Positions 25,576-33,670 of a stretch of DNA of 64,000 bases are shown piece by piece. Both the position numbers and the translations under genes were made by a program. The stretch's first letter is position 1. The number at the start of each line of letters is the position of its first letter. The stretch lies in NCBI GenBank assembly GCA_024233495.1, contig JACKPM010000003.1:62001-126000 (forward strand), read 5' to 3'. The notes below the pieces were generated by a model, which saw only the letters and a list, made by a program, of their open reading frames with translations, had not been told where the DNA came from and ran no database searches. This DNA is from Chlamydiales bacterium. Its GTDB lineage: Bacteria > Chlamydiota > Chlamydiia > Chlamydiales > JAAKFR01.

Positions 25576-25747
25576 ATGGTGTCGTCAAATTTTCTCCTTT
25601 GTCAGCCGGATCTTTTCTGCCAAAATGCGCCCTCGCAACCTCGGAAGTAGCGCTTTGGCTAGATGCCATCTTCCCTTCGCTTGCAATTGCGCATTTTGCT
25701 TAGAATATCTCTCGCCTCACTAAGGAGAAAATTTGACAACACCATAT
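25572..25747. mobile_element. Family A MITE-like element, copy 1
   Basis: A ~175-bp non-coding element with terminal inverted repeats (left gatggtgtcgtcaaatttt..., right its complement with one change, gacaacaccat). The interior is an extended imperfect palindrome containing ttttctgccaaaatgcgcc and its near complement gcgcattttgcttagaa. It matches the copy at 50970-51138. Each end carries, reading outward, AAGGAG-5 bp-TTG. No transposase is encoded, so mobility would depend on an enzyme elsewhere. Confidence 0.85.
25722..25735 (+). promoter_or_regulatory. Shine-Dalgarno and TTG start for galE inside the MITE end
   Basis: AAGGAG (25722-25727), a 5-bp gap and TTG (25733-25735) lie within the right terminal repeat of the family A element. 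This is the only good initiation site for galE: residues 2-5 (TTPY) come from the element, and the family sequence (KILVVGGAGFIGS) begins right after it. Confidence 0.75.
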
Positions 25748-26716
25748 AAAATACTTGTTGTGGGGGGAGCGGGGTTCATCGGTTCCCATATGACCCTCAT
25801 GCTGCAAGAGCACGGCTACGAAACCGTTGTCTTTGACAACTTCCAAACAGGATTTAAAGAGGCGGTACACGGCACACACATCGAAGGCGACCTAACAGAT
25901 CGCGCCACATTAGAAAAGGTTTTTGCACAATCTTTTGACGCTGTAATGCATTTTGCAGCTTCCACATCTGTCGATGAGTCGGTCTATAAACCCAACCACT
26001 ATTACCGCAATAACATCGTGGGAACGCTTAACTTGCTTGACACAATGGTAGAACACGGTGCCAAAAAGTTCATTTTCTCCTCTACAGCAGCTGTTTATGG
26101 GGAACCACAACAGCTCCCCGTTGATGAACATCATCCAAAAAAACCTGTCAATCCATATGGCTTTACAAAGTGGGTGATTGAGCAGGCGCTTGCTGACTAC
26201 GAAACAGCATTTGACTTTCGCTCCATTGCTTTTCGATATTTCAATGCTGCTGGGTGCGACCCCAAAATGCGCACAGGTGAGAGGCGCAACCCACCGAGTC
26301 ACCTCATCCCCATCGTGCTCGAAGTTGCGCAAAAAAAGCGCCCACACTTTAATGTCTTTGGAACAGATTACCCAACAAAGGATGGCACATGCGTGCGCGA
26401 CTTTGTGCACGTAACAGACCTTTGCGATGCCCACCTCAAAGCGCTCGAATCGCTTTTGCATGGAGGCAAAAGCGGCAGGTACAATCTTGGCAGTGGCTCA
26501 GGCTACTCAGTGCTTGAAGTTGTAGAAGCAGCACGCCGTATCACAGGAAAGTCAATAGAGGTGAAGCAAGAGGGGCGGCGTGCAGGTGACTCAGTTCAGC
26601 TCGTAGCTGACTCTAAAAAGGCTCAAAAAGAGCTCGGTTGGAAACCAAAACACTCTGATCTTGATTCAATGATTCAAACTACTTGGGATTGGATGAATCA
26701 GAAGGATGCTAGGTAA
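25733..26716 (+). CDS. galE: UDP-glucose 4-epimerase
   Basis: A 327-residue SDR-family epimerase interconverting UDP-glucose/UDP-galactose (or the GlcNAc forms). The NAD-binding motif GGAGFIGS (residues ~10-17) is present, as are the catalytic Ser/Thr in FIFSSTAAVYGEP, YxxxK (YGFTKWVIEQ), and the substrate region RYFNAAGCDP. Translation appears to start at the TTG in the right end of the adjacent MITE, so the element replaced or supplied the native start. It provides sugar nucleotides for the WbaP-like transferase and the glycosyltransferases nearby. Its 3' end overlaps a convergent gene by 19 bp. Confidence 0.93.
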   Translation: MTTPYKILVVGGAGFIGSHMTLMLQEHGYETVVFDNFQTGFKEAVHGTHIEGDLTDRATLEKVFAQSFDAVMHFAASTSVDESVYKPNHYYRNNIVGTLNLLDTMVEHGAKKFIFSSTAAVYGEPQQLPVDEHHPKKPVNPYGFTKWVIEQALADYETAFDFRSIAFRYFNAAGCDPKMRTGERRNPPSHLIPIVLEVAQKKRPHFNVFGTDYPTKDGTCVRDFVHVTDLCDAHLKALESLLHGGKSGRYNLGSGSGYSVLEVVEAARRITGKSIEVKQEGRRAGDSVQLVADSKKAQKELGWKPKHSDLDSMIQTTWDWMNQKDAR

Positions 26717-27297
26717 TCTTCCAGGGAGACAGCGCCCTCCTTAAAAAGGGGAGCAATAGCATCATAGTGGGGATGTTGACGAAGTTGGTTCCAGCGGTCT
26801 TCTCCAAGAACGCAGATTCTCAATAGATTGAACGCCTCAAGATAACTTCCTTCTGCTGCCTCAAGCCGTAGACTTGACTCTAACGCTCCATCAAGATCGC
26901 CTTTTGCGATTTGTAGTGAAGCGCGTCCAAAAGCCAGATAGGGAGCTGGCAGCTCTTTTGCATTGCGTTCTAAAGTGCGCTTCGCATACTTCACACCCTT
27001 CTCTTTTTCACTCTGTACGAAGAAGAGTTGCGCCAGCATTGTTTCATACGAAGGGCGAATCTCTGGATGTTTGTTAACAATTCCTTCTGCGGAAAGGAGA
27101 GACTCTAGCTCGATCGGCTCCCCTTGGTTATAGCGTTGCGCAATTCTTTCGATTACAAGGTAGTCATCACGCTGACCTGTGTGCCGTTTTCCGAAAAGGC
27201 GCTCTCCCCATACTAACACCATCGAAAGCGTAAGTAGGCTCAAAACACCTTTAAACCAATGTTTTTGGAGGAAATGAATCCACTTGTTTTCTTCCAT
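26698..27297 (-). CDS. Membrane-anchored helical-repeat protein, unknown
   Basis: 199 residues. A short cytoplasmic N terminus and one membrane segment (residues ~15-32, WFKGVLSLLTLSMVLVWG) are followed by ~165 residues of TPR-like helix pairs (YETMLAQLFFVQSEKEKGVKYAKRTL, LPAPYLAFGRASLQIAKGDLDGALE). The architecture suggests an envelope scaffold. The ATG lies 40 bp from the divergent GT9 gene, and the 3' end overlaps galE. Not recognised by name; likely conserved in chlamydiae. Confidence 0.75.
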   Translation of the reverse strand: MEENKWIHFLQKHWFKGVLSLLTLSMVLVWGERLFGKRHTGQRDDYLVIERIAQRYNQGEPIELESLLSAEGIVNKHPEIRPSYETMLAQLFFVQSEKEKGVKYAKRTLERNAKELPAPYLAFGRASLQIAKGDLDGALESSLRLEAAEGSYLEAFNLLRICVLGEDRWNQLRQHPHYDAIAPLFKEGAVSLEDYLASF

Positions 27298-27337
27298 AAT
27301 CTTTGGTAGAGTCTACTCCAACTCCAGCGATTTGTAA

Positions 27338-28303
27338 ATGACAAAAGTTGCCATCATTCGACGAAACGGTTTGGGCGATCTTCTCTGCGCCTACCCTCTC
27401 ATCCTTTATTTCAGAAAGTACTTCCCCAAAACTGAACTCACCCTTTTTGCAGATGAGCGTAATGCTCCTCTTTTGCCTTACTTGCCCCCTCTCGATGAGA
27501 CTGTCATTTTTCCCGGAAAAGGAAACAAATATGTACACGTTGTGCAAACAGCGCTTGCATATAGAAGAAGGGGATTTGACATGGCAATTTCAGCAAAGTC
27601 ATCGCCGATGAAGTTGGTCAACATCTTCCTCTATACACTAGGTGCAAAGCAGCGTGTTGCTTACGTGGGCAAAGGGTGGCATAGTCATCTCATCAACCGT
27701 CCAATTCCTTTCGAAGAGAAGAGCTCGAAGCGCACACACCAAGCAGTGAAAAATTTGCAAACAGTAGAGCCCTCATACCAGGAGGTGCCCGAAGAGCTTT
27801 TTCCACGCCTGATCATGCCGCCTAATTTGCCACAACCAAGCATTCCTCTCGAAGGACCAATCTTGCTTCTTTCGGCAACAACAACACGCCCCACATCACG
27901 CTTTGATCCCTTTCGATATGCAGAGGTTGTAAACCGCCTCTATGAAGAGATACCGTTCAATGTTTTGATTATTGGGCAGAAAAAAGATGAGCCTCGTGCA
28001 CGCGCAATTCAAGAGGCTCTCCGTGTCCCACACCTTCTCTATTTTCCTCGCAGTTTTGAAGAGTTTATGGTACTTATGAAAATGAGCGACTTCTACTTCG
28101 TAGGGGATGGCGGCATTGCGCACATTGGAGCTGCAATGGACAAGCCTCAAGTTGTACTCTTTGGTGAGACGAACCCAAAAGAGTGGGCACCGATGAGTCG
28201 AAAAGCGGTGACTTTTTACGACCCCATCCATGTGAATCGACTCAGTGATCAGAAGTTGCAAAATGCACTACTGGAGATGATGTGTGAACGAGACAATTTG
28301 TGA
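27338..28303 (+). CDS. Family 9 glycosyltransferase (heptosyltransferase-like)
   Basis: 321 residues of the ADP-heptose:LPS heptosyltransferase family. The N terminus MTKVAIIRRNGLGDLLCAYP has the GDLL nucleotide-sugar motif; the second Rossmann domain includes LLLSATTTRPTSRFDP, FNVLIIGQKKDEP and the FVGDGGIAHIGAAMDKPQVV motif with FGETNPKEW. The start is ATG 27338; the last 20 bp overlap parB. Its position next to the glycan genes suggests LPS core or surface-polysaccharide assembly; the donor is not predictable from sequence alone. Confidence 0.9.
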   Translation: MTKVAIIRRNGLGDLLCAYPLILYFRKYFPKTELTLFADERNAPLLPYLPPLDETVIFPGKGNKYVHVVQTALAYRRRGFDMAISAKSSPMKLVNIFLYTLGAKQRVAYVGKGWHSHLINRPIPFEEKSSKRTHQAVKNLQTVEPSYQEVPEELFPRLIMPPNLPQPSIPLEGPILLLSATTTRPTSRFDPFRYAEVVNRLYEEIPFNVLIIGQKKDEPRARAIQEALRVPHLLYFPRSFEEFMVLMKMSDFYFVGDGGIAHIGAAMDKPQVVLFGETNPKEWAPMSRKAVTFYDPIHVNRLSDQKLQNALLEMMCERDNL

Positions 28304-29078
28304 AGTTGAGTGGGACACGATTCGTGTAAGTCCCTTCCAGCCCCGGAAAGAGTTTTCAGAAGAGGAGCTTGACGAGCTTGCAGCTTCGATCAAAGCAGTG
28401 GGACTTATCCACCCTCCCGTTGTGCGGGCGATCAAGAGTGGGGAGAAAGTGCTCTACTACGAACTTATTGCGGGTGAGAGGCGGTGGCGGGCATCCAAAC
28501 GCGCAGGGCTCTCGAAACTTAAAGTGCTGTTACGTGACTCTAACGACCAAGAAGCGGCGAAACAAACGCTCATCGAAAATGTGCAGCGCGTTGACCTGGA
28601 TCCTCTTGAAATGGCGCTTGCTTTCAAAAAGCTCATCGATACTTTCCGTATGACACAAGAAGAAGTAGCAGATCGTGTCGGTAAAAAGCGCTCCACTGTC
28701 GCCAATTACTTGCGTCTGCTCACCCTTCCAGAAAGGGTAAAGAGTACGCTTTCAGGAAAAAAGATTTCTATGGGACATGCCAAAGCGATTCTCTCCCTCG
28801 ACAGCGAAGAGCTGCAAACCAAACTGCACGACCTTATTGTAGATAGTGAACTCACTGTGCGGCAAGCAGAGGCTACAAGCGTCAAACTCTCCAAGCGCAA
28901 AAGGAAGAAGGGAAGCGACAAAGATCCCCACATCCTGGAGATGGAGCAGGAGCTAGAAGAAAAATTGAAGCGAAAAGTGGAAATCCAGCACCACGCAAAA
29001 GGCGCCGGCACGATCACATTGCATTACTATGACTTAGATGACTTAGACAATCTTCTCAGTTATGTTGAAATGCTGTGA
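28284..29078 (+). CDS. parB: Chromosome-partitioning protein ParB
   Basis: 264 residues. The N-terminal ParB/Sulfiredoxin domain contains the CTPase motifs (IRVSPFQPRKEF, LIAGERRWRASKRAGL, ENVQRVDLDPLEMA), followed by a helix-turn-helix (RMTQEEVADRVGKKRSTVANYLRLL) and a basic linker. The start GTG 28284 overlaps the GT9 3' end by 20 bp. The C terminus NLLSYVEML is duplicated as an in-frame tail about 60 bp after the stop. In C. trachomatis parB (CT688) also precedes dppF (CT689). No parA is in the window. Confidence 0.93.
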   Translation: MNETICEVEWDTIRVSPFQPRKEFSEEELDELAASIKAVGLIHPPVVRAIKSGEKVLYYELIAGERRWRASKRAGLSKLKVLLRDSNDQEAAKQTLIENVQRVDLDPLEMALAFKKLIDTFRMTQEEVADRVGKKRSTVANYLRLLTLPERVKSTLSGKKISMGHAKAILSLDSEELQTKLHDLIVDSELTVRQAEATSVKLSKRKRKKGSDKDPHILEMEQELEEKLKRKVEIQHHAKGAGTITLHYYDLDDLDNLLSYVEML

Positions 29079-29138
29079 CAATGATCTGGCCAGTTCAGCT
29101 ATTCTGAGAAATCTTCTTAGCTACGTCGAAATGTTGTA
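29050..29138 (+). repeat. Duplicated ParB C-terminal codons after the parB stop
   Basis: 29049-29078 encodes NLLSYVEML-stop. About 60 bp later, 29109-29138 encodes NLLSYVEML-stop again in DNA that differs at several positions, every difference synonymous (including TGA versus TAG). The second copy overlaps the 3' end of the convergent dppF gene, where the antisense frame encodes its last residues. Confidence 0.75.
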
Positions 29139-29926
29139 GTTTTGGGGATGGAGCTAAGTAACTGCTTTGTATAGGGATGCTGCGGGTCTTCAAACACTTT
29201 TTCCGCGCTACCGCTTTCTACAATCTTTCCTTGATACATCACGAGGATGCGGTCACAAAAAAAGCGCACTACCGAAAGATCATGCGAGATGAAAAGGTAG
29301 CTGAGCATCAGCCTCTGTTTCAACTCATAGAGAAGGTTTAAAATTTGTGCCTGAACAGATAAATCAAGGGCAGAGACTGCTTCGTCACACACGATGAGCT
29401 GCGGCTCCATTGCAATTGCGCGGCCAATCGAGATGCGCTGCTGCTGCCCGCCAGAAAATTGGTGTGGATATTGGTCTAGTGCAGAAAGGGGCATGCCGAT
29501 CTGTTTCAAAATTTTTTCCACAGCGGCGACTTGAGCGTCACGGCTTTCAACAAAGCGATGATAAAAGAGCGCTTCTCCCACATTCTCTAAGATAGTCTTG
29601 CGCGGGTTGAGTGAGGAAAGGGGATCTTGAAACACCATCTGCACATTACGCCTTGCAGCTCTAAGATGTCGTCCCCGTAACTTGCAAAAGTCTTTTCCTT
29701 GGAAGTAGATGTTACCAGAAGTAGGTTCAAGTAGGCGGATCGCGGTGCGCGCGAGCGTGCTTTTCCCAGAACCAGATTCGCCGACGAGTCCTAAGATTTC
29801 GTTGGACTCTAGCTCAAAAGAGACGTCATCTACGGCGCGCACAGCACGCACTGAGCGTCGAAAAACTCCCCGTTTGATAGGAAAGTGCTTTTTTAGGTTC
29901 TCAATCTTCAACAAAGAGTTCGTCAT
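29117..29926 (-). CDS. dppF: Di/oligopeptide ABC transporter ATPase DppF
   Basis: 269 residues. Walker A GESGSGKS, signature FSGGQQQRISIGRA and Walker B LIVCDEAVSALDLS are intact, followed by the short OppF-type C terminus. It pairs with DppD as the second ATPase of a peptide importer. Note DEAVSALD in place of the usual DEPVSALD; the catalytic Glu is kept. The ATG overlaps the dppD 3' end by 26 bp, and the 3' end overlaps a duplicated parB tail on the other strand. Confidence 0.93.
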   Translation of the reverse strand: MTNSLLKIENLKKHFPIKRGVFRRSVRAVRAVDDVSFELESNEILGLVGESGSGKSTLARTAIRLLEPTSGNIYFQGKDFCKLRGRHLRAARRNVQMVFQDPLSSLNPRKTILENVGEALFYHRFVESRDAQVAAVEKILKQIGMPLSALDQYPHQFSGGQQQRISIGRAIAMEPQLIVCDEAVSALDLSVQAQILNLLYELKQRLMLSYLFISHDLSVVRFFCDRILVMYQGKIVESGSAEKVFEDPQHPYTKQLLSSIPKTTTFRRS

Positions 29927-30917
29927 CTACCTTCCATTCAAGATCGTGATCATAGAGCCAACATTTCACTTCATGTGCACTCTTTTTAGGGAGTTCAAAG
30001 TAAGGAACACGCCCCTGTTTGCACAACGGGAGGGCGTAGGGACAGCGAGGGTGAAAGGAGCATCCTTGCGGAAGCTCATTGATGCGCGGTACGTTGCCTT
30101 CAATTATGGGGAGCGCTCCTCGTGCCATCGTGTAGTGGGGACGGGAAGCAAAGAGCGCTTGTGTATAGGGATGAGAGCTCTCTTTGAAAAGCTCTTGCAC
30201 AGTAGCGTGCTCGATCTTTTGCCCCGCATACATCACAATCACATCATCTGCCATTTCAGCTACCACGCCCATGTCGTGCGTAATGAGCAAAATTGCCATG
30301 CCTCGTTTTTCTTGCAGTTCGCGCATAAGAGCAAGAATTTGTGCTTGAATTGTGACATCGAGTGCCGTTGTAGGTTCATCAGCAATGAGGATATCAGGGT
30401 GGAGCAAAAGTGCCATTGCAATCATGACGCGCTGCAACATACCGCCAGAGAGTTGATGTGGGTACTCGCGCATCTGCTCTTTCGGCCTAGGAAGTTTTAC
30501 CTCTTCAAGTGCTTGCAGCACACGCTCATATGATTCTGCTTCAGTTTCTTCCAGGTGGGTCTGGCTCACTTCAATGAGTTGCTCACCAATTGTATAGACA
30601 GGGTTGAGCGCCGAAGAAGGGGCTTGAAATACCATGCCAATGTGCTTCCCTCGAATCTTGCGCATTTCCTTTGGGGGAAGAGAGAGGAGGTTTTTGTCAT
30701 TATAGAGAATTTCTCCCTCAGGTGGCAGCGCAGGAGGGGTAGGCAAAATTCGCATGATCGAAAGAGCGGTCATCGACTTGCCACATCCCGTCTCTCCTAC
30801 GAGAGCAAGTGTTTTCCCTTTTTCGAGGTCGAATGAGAGGTCATGGAGGACATTGTGGCTCTTACCGTCGATGACGATTTTGGTTGTAAGGTGACGAACT
30901 GAAAGAACGGGGGCCAT
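29901..30917 (-). CDS. dppD: Di/oligopeptide ABC transporter ATPase DppD
   Basis: About 338 residues. Walker A GETGCGKS, signature LSGGMLQRVMIAMAL, Walker B LIADEPTTALDVT, and the C-terminal oligo_HPY extension with the Cys cluster CSFHPRCPYALPLCKQG (the 4Fe-4S-like region seen in DppD/OppD). The start is ATG 30917, or GTG 30920 directly upstream. No substrate-binding protein or DppB lies next to it; a DppC-like permease is at 34.9 kb. C. trachomatis CT690 is the positional equivalent. Confidence 0.93.
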   Translation of the reverse strand: MAPVLSVRHLTTKIVIDGKSHNVLHDLSFDLEKGKTLALVGETGCGKSMTALSIMRILPTPPALPPEGEILYNDKNLLSLPPKEMRKIRGKHIGMVFQAPSSALNPVYTIGEQLIEVSQTHLEETEAESYERVLQALEEVKLPRPKEQMREYPHQLSGGMLQRVMIAMALLLHPDILIADEPTTALDVTIQAQILALMRELQEKRGMAILLITHDMGVVAEMADDVIVMYAGQKIEHATVQELFKESSHPYTQALFASRPHYTMARGALPIIEGNVPRINELPQGCSFHPRCPYALPLCKQGRVPYFELPKKSAHEVKCWLYDHDLEWKVDDELFVED

Positions 30918-30978
30918 CACGATTTACATTAACCACTCATTGCATTATTATGGTAGACCAAACAAAAATTGAGGTCAG

Positions 30979-31653
30979 ATGCAAACCCTCGCTCGCCTTT
31001 TCGGCCGTTCTCCCTTTAAGCCGCTACAAGCGCACATGGAGAAGGTAGTCGCCTGTGTTCAAGAAATTACTGCTTTGTTCAAAGCGCTTGAAAAAGGGGA
31101 CTTTGATGAGGTAGCCACGGTATCAAAGAAGATCTCCAAGCTTGAGCACGAAGCAGACCTGACAAAAAACGACATCCGTAACAATCTCCCCACTACACTC
31201 TTCTTGCCCATCGCCCGTTCAAGCCTTCTTGATATCCTTACCCATCAAGACAGCATTGCCGATCGCGCCGAAGACATTGGCATTCTCCTCACACTGAAGA
31301 AACTAGAGCTTCCTAAAGAGCTTTCACCACTTTTTGAAAAGTTCGTGCAGATGAATGTTGAGGTGTGTGAAGGGGCTCACAAAATTATTCTAGAAATGGG
31401 GCAGCTATTGGAAAGCTCATTTGGAGGGCAAGAGGCACAAAAGGTGCGCGAAATGGTTGACAGCGTTGCCTACAAAGAGCATGAGGTTGATGTGTTGCAG
31501 CGCGAATTACTTAAGGCTTTTTTCTCGACATGTGATAACCTTCCTGCTCCAAGTTTTTATTTATGGATGAAGGTAATTCAAGAGCTGGGAGCACTCTCCG
31601 ATGAATCGGAGAAGTTGGCGAACCGTGTGAGAATGATCCTTGAGGTGAAATGA
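30979..31653 (+). CDS. PhoU-like DUF47 phosphate-transport regulator
   Basis: 224 residues, all helical, of the DUF47/PhoU-like family that accompanies PiT transporters. Two three-helix bundles are recognisable, each with metal-binding style motifs (KISKLEHEADLTKNDI; VAYKEHEVDVLQREL, acidic ExxxD pairs). It probably gates or chaperones the PiT carrier encoded next, with which it overlaps by ATGA. The same pair occurs as C. trachomatis CT691-CT692. The ATG follows a GAGG 4-5 bp upstream. Confidence 0.9.
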   Translation: MQTLARLFGRSPFKPLQAHMEKVVACVQEITALFKALEKGDFDEVATVSKKISKLEHEADLTKNDIRNNLPTTLFLPIARSSLLDILTHQDSIADRAEDIGILLTLKKLELPKELSPLFEKFVQMNVEVCEGAHKIILEMGQLLESSFGGQEAQKVREMVDSVAYKEHEVDVLQRELLKAFFSTCDNLPAPSFYLWMKVIQELGALSDESEKLANRVRMILEVK

Positions 31654-32870
31654 CAACACTTCTCATCATTGCCATTTTGGTGGGCTTCTACGTCGCATGG
31701 AACATAGGAGCTAATGACGTAGCAAACGCTGTTGGTCCTTCTGTTGGCTCTGGCGCTCTCTCCCTAGTACAAGCCGTCATCATTGCTGCTATCTTTGAAT
31801 TTTGCGGCGCTTTCCTTCTCGGCTCTAATGTCTCGGAAACGCTCGAAAGCGGCATTGTTGACCCCACGCTATTTGCCCTTAACAATCATGACTATATCCT
31901 CGGTATGCTCGGTGCTCTCATTGGCACAGGTGTCTGGCTTCAAGTTGCTTCCTATTTTGGCTGGCCTGTTTCCACTACACACACCATTGTTGGCGGTGTG
32001 CTTGGTTTTGGCCTTGTGTACGGTGGCTTTACATCTATATATTGGGACACGATTTGGTCGATTGCAGCGAGTTGGGTGATTTCGCCTCTCATGGGTGGTG
32101 CTCTTGGCTACCTCTTCTTTTCGATTATCCGCAAACGCATTCTCTATCACTCAAGCCCCTTTCGCGCCATGCTCCGCGCCACTCCTTACTTCGCTTTTAG
32201 CATCTTTTTTCTTATCACCCTCATCATGCTTTTCGGTGGACTGCGCGGCCTCGACTTTCACCTCAACACAATCGCGGTTCTGATTGTTGCGATTTGTATT
32301 GGCATCATTGCTGCTCTTTTTGCGAAGCTTCTTCTAAAAAAAGAGTTAAAGCAAGAGTCGAGCTACGACAAAGTAGAAAAGATCTTTTCCTACTTGCTGA
32401 TTGTGATTGCGTGTTTTATGGCGTTTGCTCACGGCTCAAATGATGTTGCGAATGTGATTGGCCCTCTCTCTGCCATTGTGAATGGTTTGCAAGGACGTCC
32501 TCTTTTTGGCCAGAGTGTGCCGCTCTGGTTGCTTCTGCTTGGAGGTGGTGGCATCGTTGTGGGTCTTGCAACGTGGGGATGGCGCGTGATCGAAACTGTA
32601 GGCAAAAAGATCACTTCGCTTACCCCCTCACGAGGCTTTGCTGCAGGGTTTGCTGCTGCGCTCACCATCATGCTCGCCTCGAAACTTGGCTTACCTATTT
32701 CCACAACACACGTGCTTGTAGGTGCAGTGCTTGGTGTGGGTTTTGCACGCGGTATTGGAGCGATTAACCTCGGCACCTTGCGCGACATTGCGCTCTCCTG
32801 GGTTATCACTGTTCCAGCGGGTGCAGGCTCATCAATTGTTTTTTTCTATATTCTAAAGTCTATTTTTTAA
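31650..32870 (+). CDS. PiT-family inorganic phosphate transporter
   Basis: 406 residues with about ten membrane segments arranged as two homologous halves. Both PiT signatures are present: YVAWNIGANDVANAVGPSVG near the N terminus and FAHGSNDVANVIGPL in the second half, plus two GxPxSTTHxxVG motifs (GWPVSTTHTIVGG, GLPISTTHVLVGA). It carries phosphate with H+ or Na+. It overlaps the PhoU-like gene. In C. trachomatis the next gene is pgk; here about 20 kb separates them. Confidence 0.95.
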   Translation: MTTLLIIAILVGFYVAWNIGANDVANAVGPSVGSGALSLVQAVIIAAIFEFCGAFLLGSNVSETLESGIVDPTLFALNNHDYILGMLGALIGTGVWLQVASYFGWPVSTTHTIVGGVLGFGLVYGGFTSIYWDTIWSIAASWVISPLMGGALGYLFFSIIRKRILYHSSPFRAMLRATPYFAFSIFFLITLIMLFGGLRGLDFHLNTIAVLIVAICIGIIAALFAKLLLKKELKQESSYDKVEKIFSYLLIVIACFMAFAHGSNDVANVIGPLSAIVNGLQGRPLFGQSVPLWLLLLGGGGIVVGLATWGWRVIETVGKKITSLTPSRGFAAGFAAALTIMLASKLGLPISTTHVLVGAVLGVGFARGIGAINLGTLRDIALSWVITVPAGAGSSIVFFYILKSIF

Positions 32871-32895
32871 ACTTTAGTTTGTCTTCTCTTAATGT

Positions 32896-32917
32896 TATAA
32901 TTATTTCACAAAAGGAG
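32896..32917 (+). promoter_or_regulatory. -10 box and Shine-Dalgarno of small membrane protein gene
   Basis: TATAAT at 32896-32901 in the context tgttataatta, then AAGGAG at 32912-32917 and ATG at 32925. The same tgttataatta precedes the other small membrane protein gene at 52.9 kb. The -35 is weak (TTTAGT, 17 bp spacing). Confidence 0.5.
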
Positions 32918-32924
32918 AGATTCT

Positions 32925-33305
32925 ATGGCTTATTTACTAGGAAACATCTGTAATGAGAGTGTACGTAACAACGTGGGATGTGGCAATTGCGGAATGCTAC
33001 TGGTAGATGTTATTTTAGGCATTGTCCTCATGGCTATCGGTGGTGGAGCGCTAAATGCATCTGGAGGGCATATTTCCCCAGCGGCAGCTTACGGTCTTTT
33101 AGGAGCTGGTGGCGGTCTTCTTGCAATTGATTCCATCATTGTGGCAATTAAGTGCAATGGCGCTTGTTGTTTAAATGTCCCGACAAGCACTCAAGCTAGT
33201 ACTGGCTGGGGTGGCAATTTCCTTAGAGCCTCTGGTGCAGAGGGGCCATTCAGTGATAGACCACACGCAGGATACACCGGCGACCATTTTCTCCATTGGC
33301 CATGA
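32925..33305 (+). CDS. Small Gly/Ala-rich membrane protein
   Basis: 126 residues. A Cys-containing N terminus (NICNESVRNNVGCGNCG) is followed by two hydrophobic segments (residues ~25-45 and ~57-75) joined by a short loop containing ALNASGGHIS, then a soluble tail. Strong AAGGAG at the right distance from the ATG. The hairpin-like two-segment shape resembles chlamydial inclusion-membrane proteins, but the lobes are short and that is only a suggestion. Its second half resembles the reading frame at 53.16-53.34 kb (ALN-GHIS followed by an Ala-rich helix). The tail may be altered where it meets the decayed gene downstream. Confidence 0.6.
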   Translation: MAYLLGNICNESVRNNVGCGNCGMLLVDVILGIVLMAIGGGALNASGGHISPAAAYGLLGAGGGLLAIDSIIVAIKCNGACCLNVPTSTQASTGWGGNFLRASGAEGPFSDRPHAGYTGDHFLHWP

Positions 33306-33597
33306 TTACTCAGCGATGAAGAGGATTTCCTTTTCAAAGTCGGTTGAGATGGGCAACACTTTGCCCCCTTCCACCTTCAATGAGATGATCAATGTGTTGT
33401 GATTGTGTTCCCACTTGTGCAGTTCTACAGCAATATTTGTATGTTCTTGCACTTTGTTATCCTTAAAGTAGGAGATAATGCCCTTAGGGGCGTTTTCTCA
33501 AACTTCTTCTCGTACTGATCTAAAAAGTCGTTGAGCCGTATACAGCCGCTATCTTTTTCCGCAGGTACTTTTGAGAGGTAGGCGACAAGACCATTTT
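33306..33597 (-). pseudogene. C-terminal fragment of an unrecognised gene, frameshifted
   Basis: On the minus strand two adjoining frames read as one protein: KNGLVAYLSKVPAEKDSG... to DFLDQYEKKFEKTP, then after a one-base shift near 33485-33491, KGIISYFKDNKVQEHTN..., LHKWEHNHNTLIISLKVEGG and ending EILFIAE-stop at 33306. There is no start codon: a stop precedes the fragment. Amino-acid composition and the absence of stops over ~95 codons make this a true coding relic. The family is not recognised. Confidence 0.6.
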
Positions 33598-33603
33598 TTC
33601 AGG

Positions 33604-33636
33604 CGTAAATTTTAATATCGGGTATTAAAATTTACG
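33604..33636. repeat. Perfect 14-bp palindrome upstream of the DUF4143 gene
   Basis: cgtaaattttaata and its exact complement flank the 5-bp loop tcggg. No U-tract follows. It lies 34 bp before the ATPase start, so an operator or a transposon-end footprint are the likely readings. Confidence 0.8.
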
Positions 33637-33670
33637 TGACTTTTAGCTCAAAATATGGGAAAATCCGGGT

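Noticed and set aside
25572..25747. Possibility that family A element is an attenuator or protein-binding leader of galE only
   Set aside because: The same sequence with matching ends occurs at 50970-51138 after an unrelated gene and in part at 34826, so it is a dispersed repeat.
33301..33402. 75-residue plus-strand frame overlapping the end of the small membrane protein
   Set aside because: The minus-strand frame here has clear protein-like sequence of a decayed gene; the plus frame is a shadow.
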